Source of the DNA: Strongylocentrotus purpuratus
Taxonomy: Eukaryota; Echinodermata; Echinoidea; Camarodonta; Strongylocentrotidae
DNA: 64,000 nt
Direction: 5' to 3'
Assembly: GCF_000002235.5 (NCBI RefSeq)
Contig: NW_022145613.1
Coordinates: forward strand, 4,018,447-4,082,446
Positions 23,661 through 35,394 of this stretch are shown here, one piece after another (within the stretch, counting starts at the first letter, position 1; every line of letters starts with the position of its first letter). The position numbers and the translations under genes are program-made. The notes below the pieces were generated by a model. That model saw only the letters and a program-made list of their open reading frames with translations. It was not told the DNA's origin and ran no database searches.

Positions 23661-25729
23661 CTTTCCTCTACAGATGGATCTAGAAATGTTTCTATATGCT
23701 ATCCTATTCCTCTTTGCAGTTTACTCCCCACTATGCTTTGATCTCCTTAACTTCCTTTTCCTTTTCGTCTTTCATCTCTCCTCCACCCTTCCTATCTTCT
23801 ACTCTCCTGTATCTAGGCACATGCCTCTTCAGTTTCTAGTCCTTTATTATGTACCTGAAGGTCAAAACCAATTTCATGATCCCATAAATCAAGACCATTT
23901 CAAGGTCCTAAAACACCACCTGTTCCTTTCCCTAAACACTTATCCTGCTCATGTTGCCCTCTTCTCCTCCTCTCCTCCCCTACTCTCCCTCCCACTCCTC
24001 CGCATCCATTACACATTTGCATCCTCGCTCCATTTCAGCGCATCTCATGTATCTTCCTGCACAGCTGCCCCCCTTCTAACCCCCATTTTATGCATAGAGT
24101 GCATCCGACTCTAACACGTCCAATTTCATTTCATTTGGCCCCACATTAGCGCTTCTCCGCAAGTTCAGCACGGCGACGTGCTAGCTGCGTAGAGTAAACA
24201 TGAAGAATGAGGATGAGTTGCGAGATACATCAATGTCTTCTCAGGGAGATACACTTCATGAATATTAGTCAGTTTTGGGGCTTCAGCGCAATTATTCATG
24301 AAGAAATGTTTACCCACCCTTCAGCTGCAGCTAAAAGAGGTGATAGGCCTAAATGCCCGCTAATATTTTAACACCAGTTATTTCATCAAGTGGAGCTTCA
24401 CAGTGATGATTTGATATGTTCCTTATTTCAACACAGATTTCCTTCTTAACATTTTCAACATTGTAATAAAATATTTGGAAAGATGTTACAGATAAGTCAT
24501 AATATATGTACATGTAAAAAGCCTTACATGTATGTCACTGTCGGCAATTTAAATGATGAGTGCACTGAAATGTGTTGTGTAGGTGTAAATGAAATATATT
24601 TTATATACAAACTTGAAAATGTGTAGATTTCTTTCTTTGACTATACATCTATAGAATGCATTTACTCAGCATACATTGCTCAACTATCAAAAGTTATAAT
24701 TTCTCTTCATCATATGTTTATCCTTTCAATACAAAACTTTAAAAATTACAAATCAGAAAAAAATTGTGTTAGCAGCCCCCCCCCCCCCCCCCCTTCTCCT
24801 TTTCCCAGGAAAACAGTGTACTTCTCCTTCAGCAAAGATTACTTTTGTAGACTTGACTTTGACTTTGTTTAAAACGTATGTATAAAGAGAGTTTGTGCTT
24901 ACAGACTATCTACATCTCACAGGTCTATGACCTTGTATATACCTCTATAAAACCACCATCCCAGGGGGGCAATACCGTACCCCTCCTTGGCATATGGAGT
25001 ACCTACCAACCCAAACATCCCCTTCCCTTGGAAATTATATTACCCCTTCCTAGGAGCAACACTCAAATTAGCAGCCTCCTACCACACATTTATTACACCC
25101 TTCTGCTCTAGGACTTGATATCCTAGATGAATTTGCCTGCTGAGAGCCAAAAGGTCATTAACTCATATACTTTACTAGAAGGGTAACATCCTTCTTGCGC
25201 TTAACAGATGAATTCTAGAGGATGTGGCCCAACGTCAAGTCTTGGCCAGACACTGGAGGTGAACTTGGAATAGGAATGCTCGACACTATGAAGAGAACCA
25301 TCCACTTTCAGTAAGCAGTAGGAAGATAAAACATAACCTTGTAATGAAAAACAAGCTGATAAAATAAATAATATTATTTTCTGGTGATACCGTGTATTTC
25401 AAACTTATTTTTATTTTGTTCGACCACCTCTACTGTAAAATTTTCGTCAGAGTTGCTCTCATTGAATTCATAAATCTCCAATGTTAATTTCGCAATTTGT
25501 GAAGTTTCTCGAATATCAATTAAAAGTTGACATCTGTTGATTAACTGAAGGTGTAGGAAATCATGCTGAATATACTTGAACATGCAGTGAAGGTATTCTA
25601 TGTCTCCCACTCCATACATCTTCATTCATTTCCAATCAATAAAACTTAGAAATATTGATTAATGCAATATTAAAAAGTTATAGGCAAAGGTCTTTTTCAA
25701 GATTTCCTAAAATATAGCAAGATGGTGAC
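23661..25729. other. Unique sequence, no gene supported; C18 run
   Basis: A 146-codon plus frame at 23674-24114 is pyrimidine-rich with no motif. C18 at 24776-24793. At 24255-24340 AT-rich palindromic motifs (ATTCATGAATATT, ATTATTCATGAAG, CAGCTGCAG) cluster, as in regulatory DNA, but nothing more can be said. Confidence 0.4.
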
Positions 25730-26400
25730 TTGTTCAATCAAGACCTTTTCCCATCATCAATCCATTCCATCTCCTTCTCCCATCCTTCCTCATATATTAC
25801 TTCCTTGGGTCACAGGGTCAAGGAGGCAAGAGTAGGCAGCATCTCAATGATGTCACACCTTCAGATCACCGGTTTCAACTACAAACCTTTCTTCATCATG
25901 ACTTCCCCTAATCATACCCCATCATCCCTCCATCTTCACTTATTCCCATTTTTCTTTCTGGCCCTTCCTTCCTCTTACCTTACCAGTCTCCTCCTTTATT
26001 TACAAGGTTGAGGATGAGGGGGAGAAGATGGAATACCAAAAATGTCACATCTTAAAGCCCATCTGCACTATTTTGGCCAGGGGGATTAGACCTCCCTGCA
26101 AGGTCACTGACAGGTGGTTATCTCATCAAATCAGCTCTCAATTACCATAAGAAAAAGGGGGTCATTGGGGACCAACAGGCATCGGTTAGGCATTGTTTGC
26201 TATATAGAGCCCGCAAGTATAGCTCTAAATAGTGCATTATCACTTAAAGACCTTTCTCCATCAAGTTCCCCCTTCATCCTCTTCCTGTCATCCTTCTATC
26301 TTCACTTCTTCCCATCTTCTTCTCCCATCCTCAATTCACGAGGTCAAGGAGGAGGGGGAAGATTCAAAGGATGTAACACATTTAGGAGGAGACAGAGAAT
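25730..26400. repeat. Degenerate tandem array of three units, split by a TTAA element
   Basis: Units of pyrimidine-rich sequence followed by GGTCAAGGAGG-like and ATGTCACA(C/T)CTT-like blocks: 25817 (AGGGTCAAGGAGGCAAGAGT) with GATGTCACACCTT, 26007 (GGTTGAGGATGAGGGGGAG) with AATGTCACATCTT, and 26341 (AGGTCAAGGAGGAGGGGGAA) with GATGTAACACATTT. The element at 26052-26247 interrupts between the second and third. Confidence 0.7.
26052..26247. mobile_element. TTAA-bounded inverted-repeat element (CTGCACTA family), copy 1
   Basis: Left end TTAAAGCCCATCTGCACTA, right end AATAGTGCATTATCACTTAA, interior GATTAGACCTCCCTGCAAGG and GTGGTTATCTCATCAAATCA. Same family as 62999-63202 in reverse orientation. 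196 bp, non-coding. Confidence 0.8.
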
Positions 26401-26951
26401 CTGGTTCAAATTTGATCACCTGCTAACAGGTGTGCATACTTCCATATGCCCGAAATAAGACTGAGATTGAGATATTAGAGCACTCATCATCTACTGATCA
26501 GAAAAGTTAAAGTTCAAAGTTCCCCATCTCCACAAGCCCGAGTCAAGCAATGCCAACTTTCCTCAGGAATTAGCCAAGTTGAAGAGCATATCAGAACCAG
26601 GAGAGCCCAGAGTCAGTAAAGCATCAACTCTGTGTTTAAATATTTGATTTAACACCCTGACATGTATGACTCTAAATGGGTGCTATCATAGTCCTACCGT
26701 ATCTTCTACAGTGAATTAACCCACTAATTGGCTAAATAGCAGCAACTTCACAAAGAAGCCCTAATTTGCTTGGGATTTATAAGCTATCTAATCTATCTAT
26801 CTATCATCATCATGATAGCTCTCGCTGATATGCAACAGTGGAATCACTCACTGTTCGAATCCACACTGCGAATAAGCTTGAGGTACACTGTAGTTGTGAT
26901 CGGGCTTATTCCCTGGATGAAAATAAGCGGGTTATTTTGGAAACTAATACT

Positions 26952-27465
26952 CTTTTCACACTGGTTTTGCTTAACCCCGTACTTTGCTTAGCCCCGTACT
27001 ATCCTTAACCCCGGACTATTTTTTTGGCTTTCCACACTCGCTGTTTTTAGTCCCGTACTAGCGCCTATTCCGGAATAAGAAAATTCCCGCTGTTCTCACT
27101 GCATTTCGTTAACCCCGGATATCGTGTATGTTATGATAGGACATACTTCGCATCTGGCCAGCTGCGATACGCTCCATTGCGTAGTACCGGACTATTTTTC
27201 GTTTCTGTTCTCATTCGTTTGCTTAGCACCGCAATTGCGGGGTTAGCAGGAGTTAGCACCACAATTGCGGAGTTAGCCCTGCTATTTTGCAGGGTTAGTT
27301 AACCCCGTACTATAGGTGGGGTTAGCCAACTTTAGCCCACTTTGGTAAAAGCCAGTGTGAACAGAAAGTGGAATAGGCTTAACCCCGTACTATAGGTGGG
27401 GTTAAGACCCCCCCTTAACCCCACCTATAGTACGGGGTTAAGGAAAATATTGCCAGTGTGAAAAG
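26952..27465. mobile_element. 514-bp foldback element with repeated AACCCCGTAC motifs
   Basis: Ends CTTTTCACACTGG and its exact complement CCAGTGTGAAAAG. Inside, AACCCCGTAC or one-base variants (AGCCCCGTAC, AACCCCGGAC, AGTCCCGTAC) occur about nine times on both strands, as do ATTGCGG(G/A)GTTAGC repeats. A perfect hairpin is nested at the right end. No coding capacity; family unassigned. Confidence 0.85.
27378..27442. repeat. Perfect 29-bp hairpin with 7-base loop
   Basis: Arms CTTAACCCCGTACTATAGGT...GTTAAG (27378-27406) and exact complement (27414-27442); loop ACCCCCC. It forms the right inner part of the 26952-27465 element. Confidence 0.95.
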
Positions 27466-27889
27466 CATATTATAGGCTCATGAAAACAAGGTTATTCAGG
27501 AGACAAGGAGTCTGGCTCAGGTTAGCTCACCTGTGTAGAGAACCTTTGAAGGGAAATGTGGCCCAAATCAAACTTTCACCCACCTAGTCCCACGCACATC
27601 TAATCATGTGTGTACTCAGCTTGGGAATGAGCTCTTCCATAAGTAAATACATGCCCACGCCAGAGGAAGGAAAGACTCCTTCACCCACTTAAAATAGGAT
27701 GTTCTATCACATTCATCAAACATAAAAGATAATAGGATATTGAACAATTCTAAAAAGTTTATCAGAACTTTCCTTTTGCATTAAAAAAAAACAAAGTTCA
27801 GAACATTCCTATTTTGAATTTTTGGCCACATTATTTCTTAATTAATGCACTATCATAAATGATTGATCTCTTCATAGCCTGTTTCCATA
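27466..27889. other. Unique sequence, nothing firm
   Basis: 27495-27535 (GAGACAAGGAGTCTGGCTCA) resembles 26386-26420, so the degenerate array at 25.7-26.4 kb may once have extended here. Confidence 0.4.
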
Positions 27890-28106
27890 TTAAAGGTGAA
27901 GTCCACCCTAATATTAAGTTGGTTTAATAAAAGCAGAAAATGGGAGGGGACCTCACAAGAAACGCCTCAAAGTTGCCAATCTATGTTTGATTGATTGAAT
28001 CTTTAAAAATTCATAACTTATTATTCTTATTTTAATCAGTTTTTGCTCAACTTTCTCATTTTCTGCTTCTATTAAAACTTAATATCAGGGTGGACTTCCC
28101 CTTTAA
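27890..28106. mobile_element. TTAA-bounded MITE, GAAGTCCACCC family
   Basis: Left end TTAAAGGTGAAGTCCACCCT, right end inward TTAAAGGGGAAGTCCACCCT. The arms continue as ATATTAAGTT and AAGCAGAAAATG(G/A)GA, about 50 bp. 217 bp, non-coding. GAAGTCCACCC-ended MITEs recur in sea urchin and hemichordate DNA, from memory. Its right TTAA is also the left TTAA of the next element. Confidence 0.9.
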
Positions 28107-28476
28107 AGGTAAAGACCAGTATTGGAAACGCCCCAATTTCAAAAAATGAAATGGAAGCTCTCATTACCAATCATGTGAAAGAATATGTTTTGACTAATAC
28201 ATGATGATACAAAATTTGCCTGGAAACCGCCTACTAATTCATATATTTGGTAAATTTGTTTTTCTCATGGTCTGTGAGAGATATAGGGTAGTCCCATATA
28301 CATCTTTCTGTGTATAGTGCTTGTAACTTTACGAAGAATGGGCCAAATTTCTTATCATTTTGACGATTCCAGAACCTTGCAGATGCTAGATGCTAGATGA
28401 TCAACCTTTTCTGATCGATTCCACAACATTTCTTTCACAGTGCAATCGCATGACCATAACTGGTCTTTACCTTTAA
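28103..28476. mobile_element. TTAA-bounded MITE, AAAGACCAGT family
   Basis: Left end TTAAAGGTAAAGACCAGTAT, right end inward TTAAAGGTAAAGACCAGTTA. 374 bp, non-coding, with a small GATGCTAGATGCTAGATG repeat near 28382. It abuts the previous element with a single shared TTAA at 28103-28106. Confidence 0.9.
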
Positions 28477-28839
28477 CTAAGCTCTACTGTATCATTGTTT
28501 TCTTTCTTTTCTAGTTTTAATTTCATAGGCCTGCGTCTTTTCATCTTCTGCCATATATCTATCTATTCAGTCTCAATACTCTTCTTCATCTAACATTCCC
28601 TGATGAACTGAACTTTTTACCCCCGTTGCAATGTCATGAATGTCATAAGGCTAAAGCTTTTACTCTGTCTTTAGTCCCTGCACTTTGTCAGAAAGCTCCC
28701 TAGCGAACAATTAAATGTCATTCCATTTTATCTGGAAAATGATAACGGTCTCTGGTTCTGGCATTATATCACCAGGAGTAGCATCCTCATAGGTACAATT
28801 AAAGCTCACAGAAATAGAAAACTCAGACATTCATATTAC
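28477..28839. other. Unique spacer between TTAA elements
   Basis: Nothing recognised. Confidence 0.5.
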
Positions 28840-29225
28840 TTAAAGGTAATGCAAAGTTTTGTGAAATTTTGAAAATTGGATTGATAGTAATTCTTTACAA
28901 TTTTGATATATTTGGATGCCCCTGTGGATTTATTATAAGCACTAGAAAATTTAGCCCCTAAACACTTCTGCTTTTGAAATTGAATACCAGTAATCACAAA
29001 ATTTACTGGTGCTCCAGGTAACTTTAAATTATTTCAAATAGCTCCCAAGGCCATTCCATGGTACATGTAGCAGCGACCATGAAAATCTCAGAATATGCAG
29101 TTCTGATATATAATTTCCAAAGGATAATAACAAATCAGTCGATCCTAATCAAGAAACATTGTTTTAAAGCTAAAGTAATATCAGTCTTGAGAGTACGCTA
29201 TACAACATAAAGAGTTTATTATCTA
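28840..29225 (-). mobile_element. TTAA element, AATRCAAAGTTTTG family, truncated copy
   Basis: Starts TTAAAGGTAATGCAAAGTTT and is homologous, in reverse orientation, to 44296-44798 (shared AAATTTAGCCCCTAAA, GATGCCCCTGTGGAT, ATGAAAATCTCAGAATATGC, ATACAACATAAAGAGTTTAT). It stops about 110 bp short of the other end, so one terminal repeat is missing. Confidence 0.85.
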
Positions 29226-29490
29226 TTTTTTTGGAGTTAATGTAATTTGGGAAGGCAAAAGCTTGTGAACCTCCTCTTTTCAATTAATTTCCCTTTTCTC
29301 ATGAAGGGGAGGGGGAGCATCTAACTACCCTCCCCCAACCCTTACAAACACAAACGGATGATGAATGTTTGTCTTTCAAATTATGAGATATTGGTATTGC
29401 GAGTGCAATGCTATGCATAAAAACACACTTTCTAACCTTGAATGTGTTACAAGACTGGTGCCCCATCTCAAACTCTGTAATATCGTTATA

Positions 29491-29506
29491 CCCCCCCCCC
29501 CCCCCC
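29491..29506 (+). repeat. C16 homopolymer
   Basis: Uninterrupted C run. Confidence 0.95.
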
Positions 29507-29550
29507 ACCCGCCCTATCCATCTAACCCTTCCCCATCCAAAATATGAACA

Positions 29551-29796
29551 TATGAAGAGCTTAATTCCAAAAGGAGCTAAATCCACTTTTGATGAAAATT
29601 GAGTTTTTGATATCAGAACATTGTTCACTTAAGTACCCAAAAGTATTTATCAACATTTTGGGAGCAATTATGAAAAAATGCACCTTCTCATATCACTTTC
29701 CCTATAGACGCCTGTACAAAATCTGATAAACAATTTCTTTTTTTCTCTGAAGTTACAAAAATGGATTTAGCTCCTTTTGGAATTAAGCTCTTCATA
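29551..29796. mobile_element. 246-bp inverted-repeat element with ~39-bp arms
   Basis: Left arm TATGAAGAGCTTAATTCCAA + AAGGAGCTAAATCCA; the right arm is its complement (TGGATTTAGCTCCTTTTGGA, ATTAAGCTCTTCATA), essentially perfect. AT-rich centre, non-coding. Near-identical arms suggest a young element or arm homogenisation. Confidence 0.9.
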
Positions 29797-30060
29797 TATA
29801 GAGAATGAATTTATGTCTTTCATCATGGCATCTGGATGGAGCTATGGGGAGCTTGAGGGTTCAATGACCAGGATATAAATGGGGTTTGTAATTGTAGCCT
29901 GGCTCATAGGAGTAAGCCTATAGGGTATTGTGAATGTCCCAGGTATGTGAAGAGAAAACTGATAGACTAGTTGTGATGCGATGATAGGTCTGCACCAGAA
30001 AGTGTGACCAGGAATGTTCCGTAATAGTTTGATGGACCTACTCTAATATAGTCTTTCCAG

Positions 30061-30216
30061 GAATTGCCTGAACTGGTCCATAGTATACAAATATTGACTG
30101 CTTTGAGGGGCATGGTTCAAACTATTACCCAAGATGATATTGAAACTGAGTTGTGTCCCAAGAAAAAGTTGAGGGGCATAGTGCAATCATTGTATGCACA
30201 AGAAGAACTTTGTGCA
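30061..30216 (+). CDS. Weak candidate exon, unknown product
   Basis: A good acceptor (ATAGTCTTTCCAG) opens exactly 52 codons to a possible donor GCA|GTAAGA. A TAG stop lies in frame just upstream of the acceptor, as expected for intron. The peptide begins ELPELVHSIQILTALRGMVQ and contains PKKKLRGIVQSLYAQEELC. The frame stays open to 30306 if that donor is not used. No family recognised and no partner exon; a chance frame is quite possible. Confidence 0.22.
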
Positions 30217-30309
30217 GTAAGAAAAATTTGCTACACTGCCCAGCAGTTTGTAGCGAATGCCATGCCTGCCAATCAGAGGCTTAAAATCTTCTTATGCGGT
30301 ATATAATGT

Positions 30310-31140
30310 AACATGTAATTAATGTAATTTAAATAAAGGGAAATCTTTTCAAGAGCACATCTGGAGGAAATACAACTTCTTTAGTTCCGATTAGCGATTA
30401 CTGCTGTATGTTTTTTTTTAACCCTTCCTATTGACTTTCAAAATGAAAATGGATACAAAAATAATTATATCATTTGAGGAAGTAAAAACTAAGTTAAACA
30501 CCAAAAATAAAGTCTGTTAAATATCAAAAATAAAGTCCATTAAAATGATATAGAAATGTCAATTTAGTAATGCCACTGACAAATAAAAACAAGATCCCGT
30601 ACCTGCGAGTGTGAAAAATGTAATCATAGGAAAATATGCTTACACTACATATCAAGCTTCAACGCCTTTTGGAGAAAAAATGGACTGCCAAAATAACACA
30701 TGTATTTGACTGTTTATTTCCAGCGTTAACTGCTTTTAGAATAAATTCAAATCGACATTCTTCGCCTCGTTTGCCTGTACTTTTAGAAACACACCTTAAC
30801 ACGATTCACCCTTCTCCCAGGGTTGTGCATGTGTGGGATTAAACAAGAGTGTCAATACTTTGCCAACTTTTGACACGCATTCCAACAACTTGTTGGTGTT
30901 GTCGTGCAGTCACATTCGTTCACTTGATTAAACATTGCAGCTCTTCATAGGTATCAAACCGTGCTATTGGCAATCAAATGGAGACAAAAATAACAAGAAA
31001 CTACATGTATACCAGCATACCACAACAGTCCACAGTTGGGTTAAAATGCATAGGCTCTATTTCCAAGTTATGACATTTAAATAGTACCGGTAACTTTTTT
31101 TTTTCTTAATTAGTATGGTATTTATATGCTTTTCATTACA
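30310..31140. other. Unique AT-rich sequence
   Basis: Two imperfect copies of CAAAAATAAAGTC(T/C)(G/A)TTAA near 30502 and 30526. Nothing else. Confidence 0.45.
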
Positions 31141-31149
31141 CTTGTCTAA

Positions 31150-31420
31150 TTGTGATCCTGATTCTTGGATTGTAAGACAAATGCTCTGTAGTCGATTTCA
31201 AACACTAACCAAGATCCTGACTTCGACCCTTGACCCACCACAATAACTAAGCCTAAGCCTAGGCCTTGCCCTTACCCTACCCTAACCCTAAACCTCACTC
31301 CAACTCTAATCCTAAACCTAATCCTACAATTAACCAATCATTTAATGTCACCCTAAACAGATATCTCTGACAAAATAATGATCAGAGCAAATGTCAGGTC
31401 ACCAGATTCTTGAGGCATTG
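31150..31420. repeat. Dispersed repeat with telomere-like CCCTAA core, copy 1
   Basis: CTTCGACCCTTGACCCA precedes CCTAAGCCTAGGCC, CCCTACCCTAACCCTAAACC and variants, followed by ATTTAATGTCACCCTAAA and GTCAGGTCACCA. The same order occurs at 40300-40510, so the CCCTAA tract is part of a repeat family and not a chromosome end. Confidence 0.65.
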
Positions 31421-33971
31421 TTTTACTTATTTTCAGTCCACCAACAAAACACAAGCAGAAGATCTACATAGATATACCTCCCTGGCCAACATCATGCTCC
31501 AACGCCGATTGACAGACACATCAGAGTTATTACCTGAGGAGTTTGACAAAGAAAGCGAGTGAGTGACGGATATAAAAATACCTGGGGGGGGGAAATGAGT
31601 CTCTCACCTCACACGGGCTTACCCGAAGGTTTGAAGATCCTACAATCAATCCCAACTTGGTTTATGAACTTGGACTAGTCTCTCACACAGACCTACATTA
31701 TGAAGAGCTAATTATCAAATGCATGGCGGCCCACTCATATGGACAGCAATCCAAAATGTCAGCAGTCAACATTTACAGGATTCCACTCCACAAAGGTGGG
31801 GAAAAAAATTACTCCAGACCCTAAAATGTTATGAAGTCAGACAAGGGGCACATGCCCTACAGACTCTAGGAATTTAAATCTTGACCCCTCTGAAAATGAT
31901 AAGTGTGGACTGTGGATCTCTGCAGAAGGCGACAACATCTTGCTAGTGGCCATGATTGGGTTTTGAAGAATTTCTTTTAAATAGGGCTAGATTTGAACAT
32001 ATTGTAATTCTCTTTAATTTTGATTACAAATATTACCATGAATAATATCATCAAGATTACAGAGTAGTATGAGCTTTCGAGTGGGATAGAAGACCCAATC
32101 AGCTGCTAATCCTACAATGAAGTAACCATTACAATAGTCACATTACTATCAACAACAAGTATTTAGTGTAAAGGTCTTATCTCTGAAAGTTAGGATTCAA
32201 TTCACTGTTACTAAGCAATTTTGATATAACTATTTTAAGCACATTCTGCATCTCAATCAGAGAGAATTTATACACAATTTTCAACTCCAATCCTATTGCA
32301 ATTTCTTGGAAATTCTTGTCATACTCAAATAATATGATGTTCAGTAAGCTAAGTGGTTTTCCATGCTGAAATTAGAGCTGACTGAAACATGAAGGACATG
32401 TCCTAAGCATGTCATCATCTAGGCTTTCCATAAAGAGTAATATTATAAAGGAGATTTTGAAGCCATAGATGTAGCAATACATTGCTCCGGCCGCAGTCAA
32501 TATCCTACATGTACACTAACGATTTTCATAACTTAAACCCTGGATAGAGGTTATACCTGTACCTAACCCTCCTTTCCTCCAAATGAAAACAATTTTAGAA
32601 TGGGCAATGACAGGTTACATTCAGCTAATTTTCAGAAGGTTCATCAAATCTACAGTGTATTCTTGAAAGCCACAATATAAGATAATGGCTGGAATCAGTC
32701 AGCATCCAAATAAGCTTAATTCAGAACTGTGTATTGTAATACATTGAAGGTCACCAAAGGGCCCAGCTACAGTAACTACAGGTAAACAATGAGGATTTCC
32801 GCTCAGAAGAACAGGGAATTGAAGGATGACAATAGGCTTGAAGGGGGTGAAAGAGGTCCCCAAGAAACACAATGATGGATGGTAGTAGAAGAAAGCAATC
32901 AATATATTAGAATACAGAGAGGATAGGTTCAGGGCAGACAGGTGTCAAGCAAGTCTTGTAATGGCTGAAGGGGGTCTCTCTCTCTCTGCTTGGTGATAAC
33001 TCCTCTACGTATATGTACTGTAAATTTAGCATGACCAGTGTATGCACAATAACTTTTTCATAAAATGAGAGGCAAAGCATTTTAATGATAATAAACAGAA
33101 ATCATGTATAGTGTGCATATTGCCACTGTATCAATGCAGAGGAAAGAGATCGAGCAAGAACAAGTATTACATGTATGATAGCACAGGTTTTTTTTCTTGA
33201 AGGTTCTGATGATTGAAAATGATTTCCAAATTGGATGAACAAAAGTGAAAAATGGGCTATTTTAAATATTTTGTTTCTTTAGTTTATTTGCAATAAGTTG
33301 TTAAGTACATTTGCTAGCATATTGCATTCATGAATTATTTCTCAAAATGGTGTAAAAATTATGACCCTTAAAAGCTATGTGTTATTTTTGATAATAGCTA
33401 CAGTACTATAATTACTCTCATTGATTTCCTACATTTTCATTATAATAAAAAATACTTCCATTATACTTGAATAAACCATTGATGCACTCGGAGGGAAAAC
33501 GTTGGATGCACAAATCATCAGGCTCTCGTAAATATGGCAAATTGGCAATCTCTGCTGAATGGCAAAGATAATTGCCAAGACATTCGACTCGAAGTAATCC
33601 ATCAATTTGAGATGTCTCTCAAGAAAGGAACAAGATGATGAATTATCTCCAAGACGGAGTAGTTTGACTCCACACAAGGTCATATTACATCTCAGATCCT
33701 AACCAGGCTAAATTGATTCCTACAACATGGAGCTTGGTACAACAAAAATCAAAACAAATAATGTACATGCTTCATTAAATGTAAAGTGTTCCATTGTAAC
33801 AATCTAAAATATTTTTTAATCAAAGAAGATGACTTGTTATGAATATAATTTACTCTAGGTATAAGAAGAAAAAGAACAATGAGTTTTACTCCTACAAAAT
33901 TATACAATGTTCATTTGAATTAAGAAAAAGAGGATTATTATCTACATTTCTACTCCCTTCCATGAATAATA
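31421..33971. other. 2.5 kb of unique sequence, no gene supported
   Basis: Minus-strand frames 32699-32902 (67 codons) and 33429-33683 (84 codons) have no motif or splice pair I could confirm. No repeats recognised. Confidence 0.45.
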
Positions 33972-34000
33972 AATAGGCCATTTTCGTAATGTAACCAAAT

Positions 34001-34097
34001 CGTCCTTGTTTTCACGAAGTGACGGTAGTGAGGAAAATTGTAACGCAAAGTGAATGCAGTTTTTTTTTCACTACCGTCACTTCGTGAAAACAGCGAC
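34001..34097. mobile_element. 97-bp MITE, TTTTCACGAAGTGACG family, copy 1
   Basis: Ends CGTCCTTGTTTTCACGAAGT and, inward from the right, GTCGCTGTTTTCACGAAGTG, with paired GACGGTAGTGA arms and centre AACGCAAAGTGAATGCA. Sits inside the left arm of the 33972-36576 element, so younger than it. A second copy is at 46387-46474 in reverse orientation. Confidence 0.85.
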
Positions 34098-34372
34098 AAA
34101 ATGTATGCATGCATATATACATATATATTTGTGAAGCGCCTCAATACAAATTATTTTATTCACCCATTATAAATAAATACAGAATTCAAATTGCATACAT
34201 GAGTTGTTGCTAGGTAGGACAAACAACACGTAATATATGCTATTTGCATTCTGACTACCGTATTTGCCGGCGTATAGGCCGCAGTATTTTTGGAAGAGAA
34301 AATATCAAAAAGTCGGGGTGCGGCCTATGCGCCGAAAGAGTAAAAAAAGTTTTTTTTTTTTTTTTTTTTTTT

Positions 34373-34761
34373 AGTTTCGATTTATGGCGCTATGCCTGGC
34401 AATGTCTCCCAGCTCAGTAATCAGTGTGTTGACTCACCACTCGGAAACTACAACAACACTAAAATTTGACTGTCATCTTGGTTTGAAAGTAATCTTTCTA
34501 ATAGATCTCAATATGTAGTTTATAATAATAGTTCCTCAAATTTTTTTTCTATAACAAATGGTGTACCACAAGGTACACCACTGGTACCATAGGTACTTTA
34601 TTGTTTTTAATTCACATTAATGATCTTACACATTCTTCTAAAAACGACATTGTTACTATTATTTGTGACAAGTTTACAAGCACAAATCAGCGCCTTTAAC
34701 TGAACCTCGATGTTAAATGAAGGTCCTTCCACGCGTGGGTTTTCGGCAGCAAAACAACCAA

Positions 34762-34809
<48 letters not shown>

Positions 34810-35198
34810 TTTCGATTTATGGCGCTATGCCTGGCAATGTCTCCCAGCTCAGTAATCAGTGTGTTGACTCACCACTCGGAAACTACAACAACACTAAAAT
34901 TTGACTGTCATCTTGGTTTGAAAGTAATCTTTCTAATAGATCTCAATATGTAGTTTATAATAATAGTTCCTCAAATTTTTTTCTATAACAAATGGTGTAC
35001 CACAAGGTACACCACTGGTACCATAGGTACTTTATTGTTTTTAATTCACATTAATGATCTTACACATTCTTCTAAAAACGACATTGTTACTATTATTTGT
35101 GACAAGTTTACAAGCACAAATCAGCGCCTTTAAATGAACCTCGATGTTAAATGAAGGTCCTTCCACGCGTGGGTTTTCGGCAGCAAAACAACCAACAA
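34373..35198 (+). repeat. Recent tandem duplication (391-392 bp) of a LINE reverse-transcriptase fragment
   Basis: Copy 1 34373-34764, copy 2 34808-35198, separated by T43. I see only one length change in a T run and one substitution between them. Each encodes in pieces a non-LTR reverse transcriptase core: WFESNLSNRSQYVVYNNSSS, then NGVPQGTPL, then after a frame change GTLLFLIHINDL. The GVPQGxxLGxxLFLxxINDL pattern is that of CR1/Jockey/Rex-type LINEs. Both copies are dead: a stop and frame shift lie between PQGTPL and TLLFL, and no full RT, endonuclease or tail is present. Confidence 0.85.
34765..34807 (+). repeat. T43 homopolymer between LINE-fragment copies
   Basis: Uninterrupted T run; the left copy is preceded by T23 (34350-34372), so each copy has a T tract on its 5' side. 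Confidence 0.95.
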
Positions 35199-35394
35199 AA
35201 AAATAAATTATGATTATGTTGGCATTGTTCACAGAATGTGTATAATTATTTTCAAAGTAAAGATTTTACGCGAAAAATCGGACGGTTTGTGCACAAATTG
35301 ACTCGACTATGTGTGGGGCTGTGAGCGTAGAATCCAGTGAAAGATTTTTTTTTTCGGGGACTCGATCTATATCAAATTAATTAATTTAAAGATG

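Noticed and set aside
31253-31320. Interstitial telomere or chromosome-fusion point
   Set aside because: The tract is short, degenerate and shares its flanks with 40300-40510, so it is part of a dispersed repeat.
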